Source: Platerodrilus igneus (taxonomy: Eukaryota; Arthropoda; Insecta; Coleoptera; Lycidae). Taken from it: DNA of 64,000 nt. Numbering within the stretch: the first letter of the stretch is position 1; every line of letters begins with the position of its first letter. Both the position numbers and the translations under genes were made by a program. Where the stretch lies: NCBI GenBank assembly GCA_036346225.1, contig JARFIW010000884.1, positions 5,690,501-5,754,500 on the forward strand, given 5' to 3'. The notes beneath the pieces were generated by a model that searched no databases, was not told the origin of the DNA, and was given only the letters and a program-made list of their open reading frames with translations. This document shows positions 33,263 through 43,902 of the stretch, in pieces.

Positions 33263-33689
33263 GTATATGAATGTTTATAGAAAATTTAGGAACCTTCAAA
33301 GGTTCATTTAAATATTATTTTATTATTATTTTGAGACGCAAAGTGTGTTATAATAACTTGTTTTATTTCAGACTTACCCTGCTCATAGTTAATCTTTTGT
33401 TAGCAGAGATATTTACCTTGGGGTTTACATCTTAGCTTTACAGTAAACCTCCATGCTCACCACTCTATCGCTGGAGTAAAGTCCAGAGCTAGCAAAAGAA
33501 CTTTTAACATCTTAAGTACGGGCTAAAAGTCGTTACAGCATATCAAACTTGGTTTAATGAAGAATTTTGTAAAAGCACTACGTAAGGATGGGTCTGAATT
33601 TCAGTTTCTAAAAACAAATTTCATACGCTAAGAGATGCCAAAATCAAAGAAGAAATTTTTGTAGAGCCCGTTTTTTTTTTTAATTATTC

Positions 33690-34128
33690 GGTGATCCCTC
33701 TTTTTTATCCAACCTCAATTGCACAGAAAAGGAAGTATGGTTGGCTTTTGTCGCTGTCATAAAAAAATTTCCTCGGCAGCTACAAGTCACCAGATTTCCA
33801 TGAAAAAATTAAGTTAATGCTGCATGCCTACCGTAAACTTGGATTCAATATGTCGTTGGAAGTTCATTTTCTAACACTTTCATTTAAGCTTCCTTCGGGA
33901 AAATATGGGCTCAGTTAGCTATGAACATGGTAAACGTGTTTTTCACTATGAAACCTGACGTAATATGATTATTTTTCAGCTATCAACATGGCAAAAGCTT
34001 TCATCTCAAGAAATAGAGAAGCGTTATCAGGGTAGATGGGAGCCGGCCATACTTGCAAACTTCTGTTGGTGCCTTCATAGAGATACTACAAGCACTTACT
34101 ACAAAAGGAAAGTCAAGCATGTTTTTTA
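33690..34128 (+). pseudogene. Relic of a repeat-associated arthropod protein (EKRYQGRW motif)
   Basis: In shifting frames the interval reads EKEVWLAFVAVIKKF, HEKIKLMLHAYRKLGFNMSL, VHFLTLSF, then SYEHGKR, and finally QEIEKRYQGRWEPAILANFC followed by LHRDT up to a stop at about 34128. I recall this order (WLAFxxVxxxFLG ... LGxNMSLxxHFL ... EHGxxFHQ ... MExRYQGRW ... MLADYCW.L.RD) from many uncharacterised arthropod and cnidarian repeat-associated proteins. Its function is unknown to me. Between SYEHGKR and the final block lies a partial duplication or a 50-bp GT-AG insert. Confidence 0.55.
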
Positions 34129-34139
34129 ATTATAAATAA

Positions 34140-35840
34140 AAATTTTATATCGCTAAATTTGTATAATTTCAAAAATTAATAAACATTTTTCAATATGAAA
34201 CCTGACGTAATGTTACATGTTCCATGATGTTACATGTAATAAAGTTACAGCAAAAACATATCGCTAAACAATGCTTCGTGGCATTATATTTAACTTATGT
34301 AAAGAACAATGTGTAACGGCTGTAGTAGGTATTTGGCGATCTGGCTATTTAGGTAATATGAAAAACCATTTCAGGTTACCGAAGAAGTTAGGTAGTGTAG
34401 ACTGACTTGAGGTTTAAGTAAGCTTTCGCCGAAAGCCGTCAAGAATTTATACACTACATTGTGGAATTTCAAGCTGCAAGTATAGATATCCAATACGTTA
34501 GAAGACGCAAATTCCAATAAGTAGCAACTCCCGCTACGTGCGAAAAAGTCGCAAAACGACTAACCCGTACAACGTAGTTCATAGTCATAAGTATTCTGAC
34601 GGTGTTAGTATAACAGAAACATAGCCTAACTAGAAGTCCTTTATATATTGTTCATCGGTATCATATTGGCAAAGAGACAGCCACTGCTTATTCTAAAGAA
34701 AAGGAGATCCACTTCGATTAATTCTGGGTTGAGCAGCTGCCATTAGGTCATCAACGACAAGAAGATTGGGAAGCACGACATCACGTTATCTAAAAATAAT
34801 TTCAAATAATGTACGTATTCTGAACAAGTTACTGCAGAACTTATGTTAACACCTGATTATAGAGTAAATAGACTCATCTAAAGCATTTCACTCTGTCCAT
34901 ACAATTTTTCAGAACAGGTTGAGTGCTTAACATGAGATACAAATTTAGGACTAAAATGTTTATGTCGTTCCTCTACTCGTGAAAAAAATTTTAAAGTAAG
35001 ATAAACCTCAGTCACCACTACTATTCAATGTAGTTTTGGAGCCATCTACACAAGAATTACACAATTAACTTGAGCGTGCTATCAAAAGGGATACACAGAT
35101 TTCCTACTTGGTATTTGCAGATTATTATTTTCTAGCTGGTTGCATAGTATCACAAGCAAGAGTTCGGAATAGGAGAACAGTGTAACCTACAGATCTGGTA
35201 CAGTTGATTCAAAGTCAAAGACTCCTGTTACTTAACTGATGGCGAGAAGTAGTATGGTTCACGCGTCTCAAAGCTAAAACATTTACCCACAAAAACTGGA
35301 AACGCCATAGTAGAAGTAAAAGAGAATTTTCAGATGGAAACGATTTAAATGTTACGCTATGTATACAAATATAGTCATATAGCACAAACAGATAAACAAT
35401 TGGAACAGTGACTAAAAAAGGAAAAGAAATATATGATAGGGTTTTAAAGTAAGAAAATACATAAAACGAAACTAAACCTAATGAGTTGTAGTAAACATGA
35501 TTGCAATAGGACACTGATAATAAAGCTATTATTAAAAAGATTACAAATACATAAGTTGTGTTACTAAAGAATTCAATCACTAATGACACTAGGGAAAGCT
35601 TTTGAAGTCCAAAGTGTGATTTTCAAATCTAAGATAGTTCTTCATAAACTCAAAATTTTTTCTGCGTATTACCAGACACCTGGTAATAAATAACACATTC
35701 ATGACTACGCTTGAGCATCTCCTAATTTAATCTGTTGCACGAATGCGACCTCTTTAATAATAACAACCTATTAAACTTTCATTAATTTATATAGGGACTA
35801 CTGAGATAATATTAATACATATAATAATAATGGGTAATCT
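34140..35840. other. AT-rich stretch, no gene supported
   Basis: The 124-codon minus-strand frame at 35215-35589 is low-complexity hydrophobic (many Val, Phe, Leu, Tyr) and is probably a chance frame in AT-rich DNA. A phrase CTATGAAACCTGACGTAAT near 33949 recurs in slightly changed form at 34194. Confidence 0.5.
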
Positions 35841-35846
35841 TTAAAT

Positions 35847-36365
35847 TATACAAGATGTTCCTAAATATCATGTACATATATGAAAGTATATAATTCTTTC
35901 ACATATTTCATGACAAAAAATCATATAAACATAGGTCCGCAAACGCTTCGTTACCGATCCACAAGAAGGTTGAAATTTCTAGATTTTTTTAGTTTACTCT
36001 TTATAGATACTGCAAGTTTTGTGGTACTCAGATCAAATTTGGAATATAGATTACGCTGCTAGACTTACAACATTAGGTATGTCAAATTATTGGAAGAATC
36101 TATAGGGTGATATTTTTTCAGGGGTCATGTCCACTTTTCTCCCTGAACTTTTGCAGTGCGCCACAGGTAGATTTTAAAATATAAAATGTATTTTCTTTAG
36201 AAACCTTTTGGCCTCTTGCAGTTTTTCGTACCTGCGACCGTTATCGAAGTAAAATATATAAAACGATTTTCTATAACCTCTTGTTTTTATTAATTTCGAC
36301 AGTTCACATTTGAAATCGTAACTTGTGTTTGCATATGTTTATTACAACTTTGCAATAATTTTGAA
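35847..36365. repeat. Solo arm of the mariner-like element found at 47.3-48.9 kb
   Basis: The sequence starts like that element's terminus (GTTCCTAAATATCATGTACATA) and follows its arm for over 250 bp, then matches the region between its arm and its transposase start (CTCTTGTTTTTATT ... TTGCATATGTTTATTA). No second arm or transposase follows, so it is one end only or a deletion derivative. Confidence 0.7.
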
Positions 36366-36369
36366 TTTT

Positions 36370-38400
36370 CCTCTTTAAGGTTCTTGATATTAAAGCACTT
36401 TAGATTTTAAATTAAAAACATTACCAGTTTACAGAATAACCGCGGTTTATCCAGTTGCTGCCCAGTCGTAATACGTGTACAATCTTAATTGTGTTACGTT
36501 AATTTTTATTTTGAAATACTTCAGTCTCCCCTTTAAACAATTAAGTATCACGTTACCACTATTTTCAATTATTCTAAATCTACACTATGTTCAAGTTAGA
36601 CCACCCACTTAACACAGCTTTATTTTGATACGGCAGCGTCGACGTCTGCCTCTGACCAGAATAATTACATTGGACTGTAAGCGAGGCGTTTGGACACAAA
36701 AGATGATTGACAGACCCCTGCAAGTAATGGATTTAATTGACAGATACAAGGCATTTGCATTTAAGAATTATTTAGATTACAATAGGAAATCTCGAGAATG
36801 TTATTGCATAATTTCTGGTGTGTTCGCGAATTAACTAGTACAATTTAAATGTATATAAATTGCCCTCATGAATATTGAAAGTCAGTTCTAATTGAAGCTA
36901 TGATATATGTTCCAATAGAAGCTTTGATTGCAGTTCTAATTTAAAAGCTTTGATGGTTGTACATAAGTGATATAAAGTACTGTTGGTATAAATTACTGAA
37001 GTGATTACATGAATTAATAATTATTGCCTGGATAGTTAATTGTTGTGCTTCGATATTAAGTTAATTAAGAAAATGGCATTGTAGTTTAAGAAACTAGTAA
37101 TTGTACTGCTAGCGATTAGCTGAAAATAAAGCGTTGAAAGAGCTTTTAGCAAATTTCATTGTAATTATGAGCTGTTGAAAAAGCTTGTATAATCAGTTTG
37201 AAAATAAAGAACTGCTATTGCAAATAGATTTTCGATACAATAATATATATTCTGGTTTCGCTTATGCTTTATATTAAAGTTGAAAAGATGATTATCGAAA
37301 TAAAATATGTCACTCTTTGAAACTGTATTACTTTTGCTTAGTCCTCGCAAACGCAAGGTTTTCGCGAGATATTCTATAATTAGCGCGAGCAGTTACACTA
37401 ATATTTCTTTGTACTTCTAGCTCATCCGTGTATTTGGTAGGCATCCTTTCGGGGATGATTTAGTAACCTTTTATCTGTTCTAACTCGTATAGAGTGAGAC
37501 CATACCGAAGTTATACGTAGGTTTCATGTTTTTTACAAACGACTTCTGCCGATTCTAGGTACTACCGTTGCTTTCTGAGAGATTATGAGTACCTTCATCA
37601 CGTATGGTTCATACTAGATTAGGAGAACGCAGTTACGTGTTTGAAGATCTCACCTAATACTAACGCAAAGTGGACTTCTAAATTTTTTACGATTTCTACT
37701 TGTACTATTTTTACTAGCCTATTAAAGCCAACTATTTAATTATAAAAATTCTTATTGTAAGAGTACGTAAAGTGGGACAAATACTTTTTTCCATTTTATT
37801 TTACACCATGCGATATTGTAATAATTTTCTTGTCAACAACAACCAAAGTATAGTTGCCTTGATTTACTTTTAAGCAAATATTGTATACTTGTTATATAGT
37901 ACACATATGATTTTAGTACCTTGTGGATTGTTTTATAAACATTATTCTAGAGCTTTTTTTACTAGTTATTTCAAAATATTTGGTACCTCTCTATTAGATA
38001 TAGCATTTTGTTTATAAAATATTTTACTCTTTTGCAAGTTCAGTAATTTAAGTTAATGCTAGTGTTGGTTGTTTTCGAGGTGCATTGCTCGTGTTTCGTA
38101 GTAGCATACCAGCGTATGTACTTTAAATTACGCACTCGCTGTAATAGAATATATAAAATATTAGACATCTATATTCGTGTGAATTACTATGAATGGATTT
38201 TAAAGCGATTGTTTCCCGTTTTGTTAAAATTTGTGAATATTGCAGTACCTTGAGCATGGCGATATTACAATATAGTTTTGTCACCAAAATTCCATACAAA
38301 TGAACGCAAATAGATAAATTTAATATGTAAGTAAAACTAAAATATTTCTCTTAATACAATGCTTTATTAAAAAAAATCATAAATAAAACAATAATGTCGA
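36370..38400. other. AT-rich stretch, no gene supported
   Basis: Only short local repeats are visible, for example three about 30-bp units with GTTCTAAT/GAAGCTTTGAT near 36880-36955. ORFs are short and without signature. Confidence 0.45.
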
Positions 38401-38403
38401 AAA

Positions 38404-38631
38404 CTAATCGTCAAACGCCTCACGCACTTGAAAACGTGTCGGGACGAGGATGAAATGGGGTTGGTTATTCCCAAGTATCTGAGTTATCCCTAGTCGCGCT
38501 GTCGTGCTGAATGATGACCGATCCGCACCAGTTCAGGCGACAGAAAATCTATCTAATATAACCTGAAACACCTGGGGCTCCTCTCCAACTTCTTCAGCTT
38601 GATGAATCTTTGCACTTGCATGCAACGACAT
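38404..38631 (-). pseudogene. 76-codon frame with one stop in a GC-richer patch, unknown
   Basis: From ATG 38631 the frame runs to TAG 38404 with one internal TGA. It reads like ordinary protein: QAEEVGEEPQVFQVILDRF before the stop, then LGITQILGNNQPHFILVPT after it. The patch is GC-richer than its surroundings. I recognise no family. It could be a decayed exon or retrocopy, or chance. Confidence 0.3.
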
Positions 38632-38639
38632 TTCGCTAT

Positions 38640-39855
38640 GTTGCGAATTTAGTATAAAATCCTAGCAAGTGTAGTAAATGTAGGGTTGAGTTAGGCGTAC
38701 TATTAGTTTAACTGCCATTGACTGAGCTTAATTGTTTACTAAATACTGCTGCTAAGTTCTCCGCATATAGATAACATCTTTCTAAGAGTTTATCGGATAT
38801 TTCAATGTAATAAGAAACGTGCAAAAGCAAATTACAGGTGAAAATACACCACAGTTTATAAAACATATCTTCAACATAATTCTATGATATGAAAAACACA
38901 CCATTACGTTTTGTAATTGGAAAATACCTTACTCTGAAAACAACATTTATTTTGCAAGTTTATTACATCCAACTTCGAATATTCACTTTTTAACACCATA
39001 AAGCAAAATTCATCTACGCCTTATCGCATATATTTAGAGCTGATAGAAAATGCAAATCATTTTCAATGTTGCACAAACACTTTCTTTGACATGGATTAAG
39101 AATTTTTAAGAACCATTTTCTCAGTTAAAATAATTTATAAAAATTGTCGATTACACTCCATAACAATATTCAATTTGTCTGTTACAATTCAAATTAAATA
39201 CCAGCCTTTCGTAAAATTTCGTTGATTATTAAACATTTTCCTACATTTCAGAAGTGTGGGGTGACCTTATGATTCACGTCTTTTCGTCTATCACAAAACC
39301 GTTTATGCTATTCAAAAATTCGAGCTCGAGACATGCAGTTTTCTCGGTATACCACACTTAACGAATGAATAGCTTTCGTGAGAGTTGTAAAAAGTAGGTA
39401 GGCTATGCTTATAAGAACATAAAATCGTTCATTTTTGTTTGTATTTCCCTATTAAAAAAACTAAGGCCATTTTGCAAATTTTTGTACCCTTCGAAGTCTT
39501 TCATTCTAGGACCACGGGACGTCATCATGGAAGTCTATTACTTTCACTTTTAAATAAAATTCATTCTTACACCACTTCCGCTCTATTCTCGTCTTCGGTC
39601 AATGGTACATGACAATTATCGAACATCACAAACACTAGGTAAAAATAAATCAATAAGTTAATAAAAAATTATTAGATATTTTTCCTATATCTGCATTTAC
39701 AATCATAGGCTTGTTTTATACATATTTTTTATATGTACGCCATATATTTAAAAGTGGTTGTACATTTAAACTATATTTACATATCTTTAACTACCAAAAC
39801 AGTATAAAATAACAATAGATATCGAATAGTGATTGAAGACCAAGATATTAAAAAT
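38640..39855. other. AT-rich stretch downstream of the polymerase relic
   Basis: I looked here for further Polinton or virus genes (integrase, ATPase, capsid) beside the polymerase relic and saw none that I could support. Confidence 0.45.
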
Positions 39856-39859
39856 TTTA

Positions 39860-40797
39860 TATACATAACATACAATAACTATATGTACAACGACAGGATT
39901 AGGTTCTGTGTTATAAATACCCTTTTAAAATCTTCTACGCGACCATCATAATCATAAAAAGCAATTCTATTTCTTAATAAGGATATTTTAATTCCTCTTA
40001 TCTTATTGGTAACATCGAAATCACGAATAACAAATGATTGCTCTTTTTTGGGTGTACAACTCCTACCTCTTCAGCTGTCTTTAAAATCCTCGTTATATAC
40101 ATCTTTGATTGTAATCCAATAAAATCAGTCATAAGTTGTCCATTATTTTTGTCTTTCATCATACCCAATACTTACTTGTTAACTTGAGGAATTCCATAAA
40201 TGTTGGAAGGGTAGTCTGATGTGTCGAACACTCCCAAGAATCTCGCCTCGTGATTCATACGAATCGTGGTTTATATCTTGTCGATTAGACTATCGGTGTT
40301 AGTATGTAGAATATGGCAGTCACCTCCAAAAGCTGTCTGCATATATGCATAGTAAAAATCGTAAATAGCCAATTTGGCTATATCGAGGATGCACATGCTT
40401 ACATACATGGGCTAATTAAAGTATATTTTTGATTTTTAAACAATTCCACTGCCGCAATATTTGCATCAAAGATCCTAACATTTTTGACTAGCGGGTTGGA
40501 TTATCCGGGCACCGGCTCCATATCTATTATTCCAGTTTTGCACAAGCTTGACATTATAACGTTTTCATGTATATCCCAAAGACTGCAATATTCACTAGCT
40601 TGAACAAGTTCTTCTCAAATTGATTCCTTGCACATTTCGGAAGTTCAGTATTGAGATCGATTTAGGATTTCAGTCAATAGCTTTGCTTAAATCTTAGCAC
40701 TTGATGAATTGCAAATAATATAAATCCATTTGTCAAGACTTGTTTCAGGTTTCTCCAGTGGATAATGTATCGTCTTTTAAAATTTAATGTAGCCATC
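39860..40797 (-). pseudogene. Family B DNA polymerase relic (Polinton/virus type, DNA_pol_B_2)
   Basis: No long ORF marks this gene, but one main minus-strand frame with several stops and one shift carries the order of a protein-primed family B DNA polymerase. It has HWRNLKQVL and VLRFKQSY (before motif A), IDLNTEL, FEKNLFKLVNIAVFG, VKLVQNWNNRYGAGARI, IFDANIAAVEL, VSMCILDIAKLAIYDFYYAY, motif C as HTNTDSL (first Asp of DTDS replaced by Asn), IYGIPQVNK, FIGLQSKMY, and finally RIAFYDY and FITQNLI. The motif A segment itself lies upstream and is not seen. Such genes occur in Polintons/Mavericks and related viruses; this is an old inactive piece. Confidence 0.78.
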
Positions 40798-40799
40798 AT

Positions 40800-41150
40800 A
40801 CGATTCCACAAGAGAGGGTTCTTTAGGGGATACGGTGACAAAAAGCACCTCGACTACTAGAGACAATTCGCAGGGGGTGGATCTAGAATCTGCGAGTAGA
40901 TCCGTAAGAACCCGAAGGGATCTACCAAGGGATAAATATAAGGCGCCAGGAACTTGATTCTTAGCCAATAGAACACGAAACCCTAAGTCCCAAAAGTATC
41001 GGATACTATCACACCTAAAGAGCAAAATAACTAGCTGTAGATTCAAAATATGATAAACATAAAATATATTACCGGATAACTTACACACAAACATAAACTT
41101 TATATAATTATCAGAACTGAATTAATACACTGTAGCTAGGTAAGCATGAC
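40800..41150. other. Region upstream of the polymerase relic
   Basis: The 105-codon minus-strand frame 40777-41094 overlaps the relic in another frame and is not supported. Upstream polymerase sequence could not be recognised beyond about 40797. Confidence 0.4.
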
Positions 41151-41164
41151 ATACCAAGCAACTT

Positions 41165-41395
41165 CTTCAATATATATTGCTGTGATACTCCAGCCCCTAC
41201 GATTTGGTGTACATAAAATGTCGTGTTATCCCCTTATATTAGGCCCCATGATTAGGCATGTCATAAAATGCTGTGATATTTTAGTTAGGATCAACGAGCC
41301 CCTACGATTTGGGCGTAATAAATTGCTGTGATATTTTTATTTTCCCCTTTGATCAATCAAGCACCTATGATGTGAAATGTTAAGTTATGGATTTT
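41165..41395. repeat. Degenerate tandem repeat (TGCTGTGATAT / CCCCTACGATTTGG)
   Basis: TTGCTGTGATA or a variant occurs near 41178, 41270 and 41322. The block AGCCCCTACGATTTGG occurs near 41193 and 41299, and degenerate forms (GCCCCATGATTAGG, AGCACCTATGATG) near 41243 and 41360. The units are about 50-105 bp apart. Confidence 0.65.
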
Positions 41396-41399
41396 CTTT

Positions 41400-42920
41400 G
41401 CCTCAACTAGCTGATTCAATTAAAAAATCAATTCTACAATACATTATATAATGATTAAATATTTACAACTTTTTAACTCTTCCCCTTTTTCAGAAAATTT
41501 ACATATACCAGAATTATGAAATTGAAGCCAGCAAAACTAGTTTTTTTGCTTATATTTGGATACCTTTGAAACGTTTAAAGATGCCTATTACCTTTTTCAT
41601 AAATTGATCAATGAAACTGTTTTGTTGACTCTTACAAATACAACAAATATTGAATTAAAACAGTTTTCAGTAATAAATTATATCAATATCGCTAACCTGG
41701 AATGGTTCTGTAGTTTCTCTGCATCCCCCAAGTGTTTTGTGCCCAGTCTGAATATTTAGAGTCGAATTTGGAGGTCGACATCAAAACCAAAATACTATCC
41801 AAATCGTTATTAAAACCTCATTTAAATTTCAGTGTTAGAGCCAGTATTAAGATGCCAGTAATAAGTTAATCCCATTTAAGATTCAATTTGAATATCAATA
41901 AATAAAAGATTTTCCATGTCCGAAATTAACAAGACAGTAATAGAACATTTACCATGTCAGTATTTAACAAGAAGTATTTACCAAGAAGTAATCAACCAGA
42001 AGTACTTTACAGGAGGTAATTAACAGCAGGTAATTAACCGGAGCCCTGTTTTATTTATGTTAGAAATGTATTTTTATTAAGTCGTTGTTTACTTACGTCT
42101 ATAATAGATCGGCTCACACTTGCACAATTCGTACACTTTTCAAAATGATTTAAATTTACTTTCGTCCCACTGGTTACGTAAATAATTTAACACTTCAGAG
42201 TATCGTCGTAGCCAGTTTAAAATGTATACTAAACTCGTCGCTCAATTCTTATCGTATTTAAAGCCGTACCTCTCTTGTTTTCCATTCGTTCATTCACGTG
42301 TTGAGACGACCTTTTGCCTTTATTTTTGTGTATTCCGGGAATTTCACCAATTGTTTAGTTCGAATATTCGGATGAATGCTTAACTTGTCATGTATTCATT
42401 TACATATCATGGTATTAAATTGAGAAATCCCAAGACTTTCCGTTCATTAAATCACGTATTCAGTGTTTATTACTTATTCTAATCTAAACCGAAATAATCA
42501 GGTGATTGTTTATTTCCTAGTTATTGGATTTTTGAACAAATGTAATTCTTTATGTCACGTACGATTTTCCAATAATGCATAATTTAGACTGCATATACGA
42601 TGATATATTTAACGCACTTGTTAAATATTTATCAAGCCAATTCATATAGGTTTCCCGTTGATTTAATTATGAGGCATTTTGTTGCGTTTTCAAATATTAT
42701 CTTAACTTGTACTTACTCTTGAATATTTCTATATTCTTATGCATTTAATCTCATGTATTTTTATATACAGTGTGCTCTCAACTAACAATATGTATAATGA
42801 CTTATTTACTCTTATAATATCTGGAATTATGTGCTTTTGTTAACTGGAAGTTGCTTTTATTTATTCTACGATTCCTGTGACTTAACCTACCCGTAAACTA
42901 CCCCATAATTATAGCATTAA
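41400..42920. other. AT-rich stretch with short irregular repeats
   Basis: At 41925-42040 a word like AAGAAGTAATTAACC recurs five or six times with a period near 17 bp. No gene is supported. The 67-codon frame at 41556-41759 has no signature. Confidence 0.45.
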
Positions 42921-42951
42921 ATATACATATATATATATATATATATAAATA

Positions 42952-43859
42952 CTGGGTGCTTCAAAAAAATGTATACACACTTTGAACTTCCATAGAAAAT
43001 TTATTTACCGTTCTACAAAGTTAAATTTCAGGAAAATAGAAAGCTGAAAGTCCAATGTAAATGAAACATAAATAACAAATGTTAATACTGTTCAAATTGG
43101 TGACTTGCAGCATCAATACAATTCTGAGTACGAGTCACCACAGATTCTGTACATCGTATCAAAACGTCCAATGAGATTTCTCTACACACTGCTTGAATCT
43201 CATTCCAAAGAATGTCTAGGTTACGTGGTTTACGTTTGTACACCTCATCTTTTACTGTGTCCCACAAGAAGAAATCCAGTGGTGTAAGGTCTGGAGAGCG
43301 TGCTGGAAACTCGATTGGCCCCCTGCGTCCTATCCACTGGCCCGACAAATTTTGATCCAGGTAAGCTCGTACGTCCCTGTGATAGTGAGGCGGAGCACCA
43401 TCTTGTTGAAAATAAAAATCATCATTACCGTATAATGCACGAATGGCAGGAAATATGGAATCAGCAAGCATTGTTAGGTAATTAATACCAGTTACAGTGC
43501 CTTCAAATCGAAAAGGTCCAATGAGTCCCCTTGAAGACAAACCGCACCACACATTTACACCAGGCAAATTTACAGCTTTTTCAATTGTAATGTGAGGATT
43601 TTCTTCACACACACAATTGTGCCTATTGACAGTTCCATTAAGTTTGAATTGGGCTTCATCCGACCAAATGATGCTACCCATGCTTTCGTTCTTCAAAACT
43701 CAAACGTACGTCCGCCATGTTGATATTACAAATTCCAACTGATAATATAACATAGAGGGACGATTATGCTGGCACCTGGCGAAGAAATATAACATTAGCC
43801 TTGTAGTGCGGGAAAACTACAATAGTTTAAAGTGTGTATACATTTTTTTGAAGCACCCA

Positions 43860-43860
<1 letters not shown>
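42952..43860 (-). mobile_element. DD41D mariner-like transposon M1, internally deleted, 909 bp
   Basis: Perfect 32-bp terminal inverted repeats at 42952-42983 and 43829-43860 (outer end CTGGGTGCTTC) are flanked by TA, the target duplication of the Tc1/mariner superfamily. TA microsatellite borders both sides (42924-42948, 43861-43898). The interior holds the catalytic half of a transposase on the minus strand. Confidence 0.93.
43082..43696 (-). pseudogene. M1 transposase, catalytic domain only
   Basis: The open frame encodes the DDE catalytic domain of a Tc1/mariner-type transposase, which cuts out and reinserts the element. The catalytic residues are present: SDEAQF, then [10 protein letters not shown], then [13 protein letters not shown]. 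The last two Asp are separated by 41 residues (DD41D). The N-terminal DNA-binding helices are missing. An ATG at 43718-43716 in another frame still reads [12 protein letters not shown], which looks like the true N-terminus, so a deletion fused the start to the catalytic part and shifted the frame. The element would need a transposase from elsewhere. Confidence 0.9.

Positions 43861-43898
<38 letters not shown>
43861..43898. repeat. TA microsatellite between M1 and M2
   Basis: About 19 TA units separate the two transposons. Similar TA runs lie at 42924-42948 and 46285-46332. Confidence 0.97.

Positions 43899-43902
<4 letters not shown>

Noticed and set aside
35215..35589. 124-codon hydrophobic minus-strand frame
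   Set aside because: Low-complexity Val/Phe/Leu/Tyr composition in AT-rich DNA, no conserved motif, no start context or neighbours.
40777..41094. 105-codon minus-strand frame
   Set aside because: It overlaps the polymerase relic in a different frame; the relic has the recognisable motifs.
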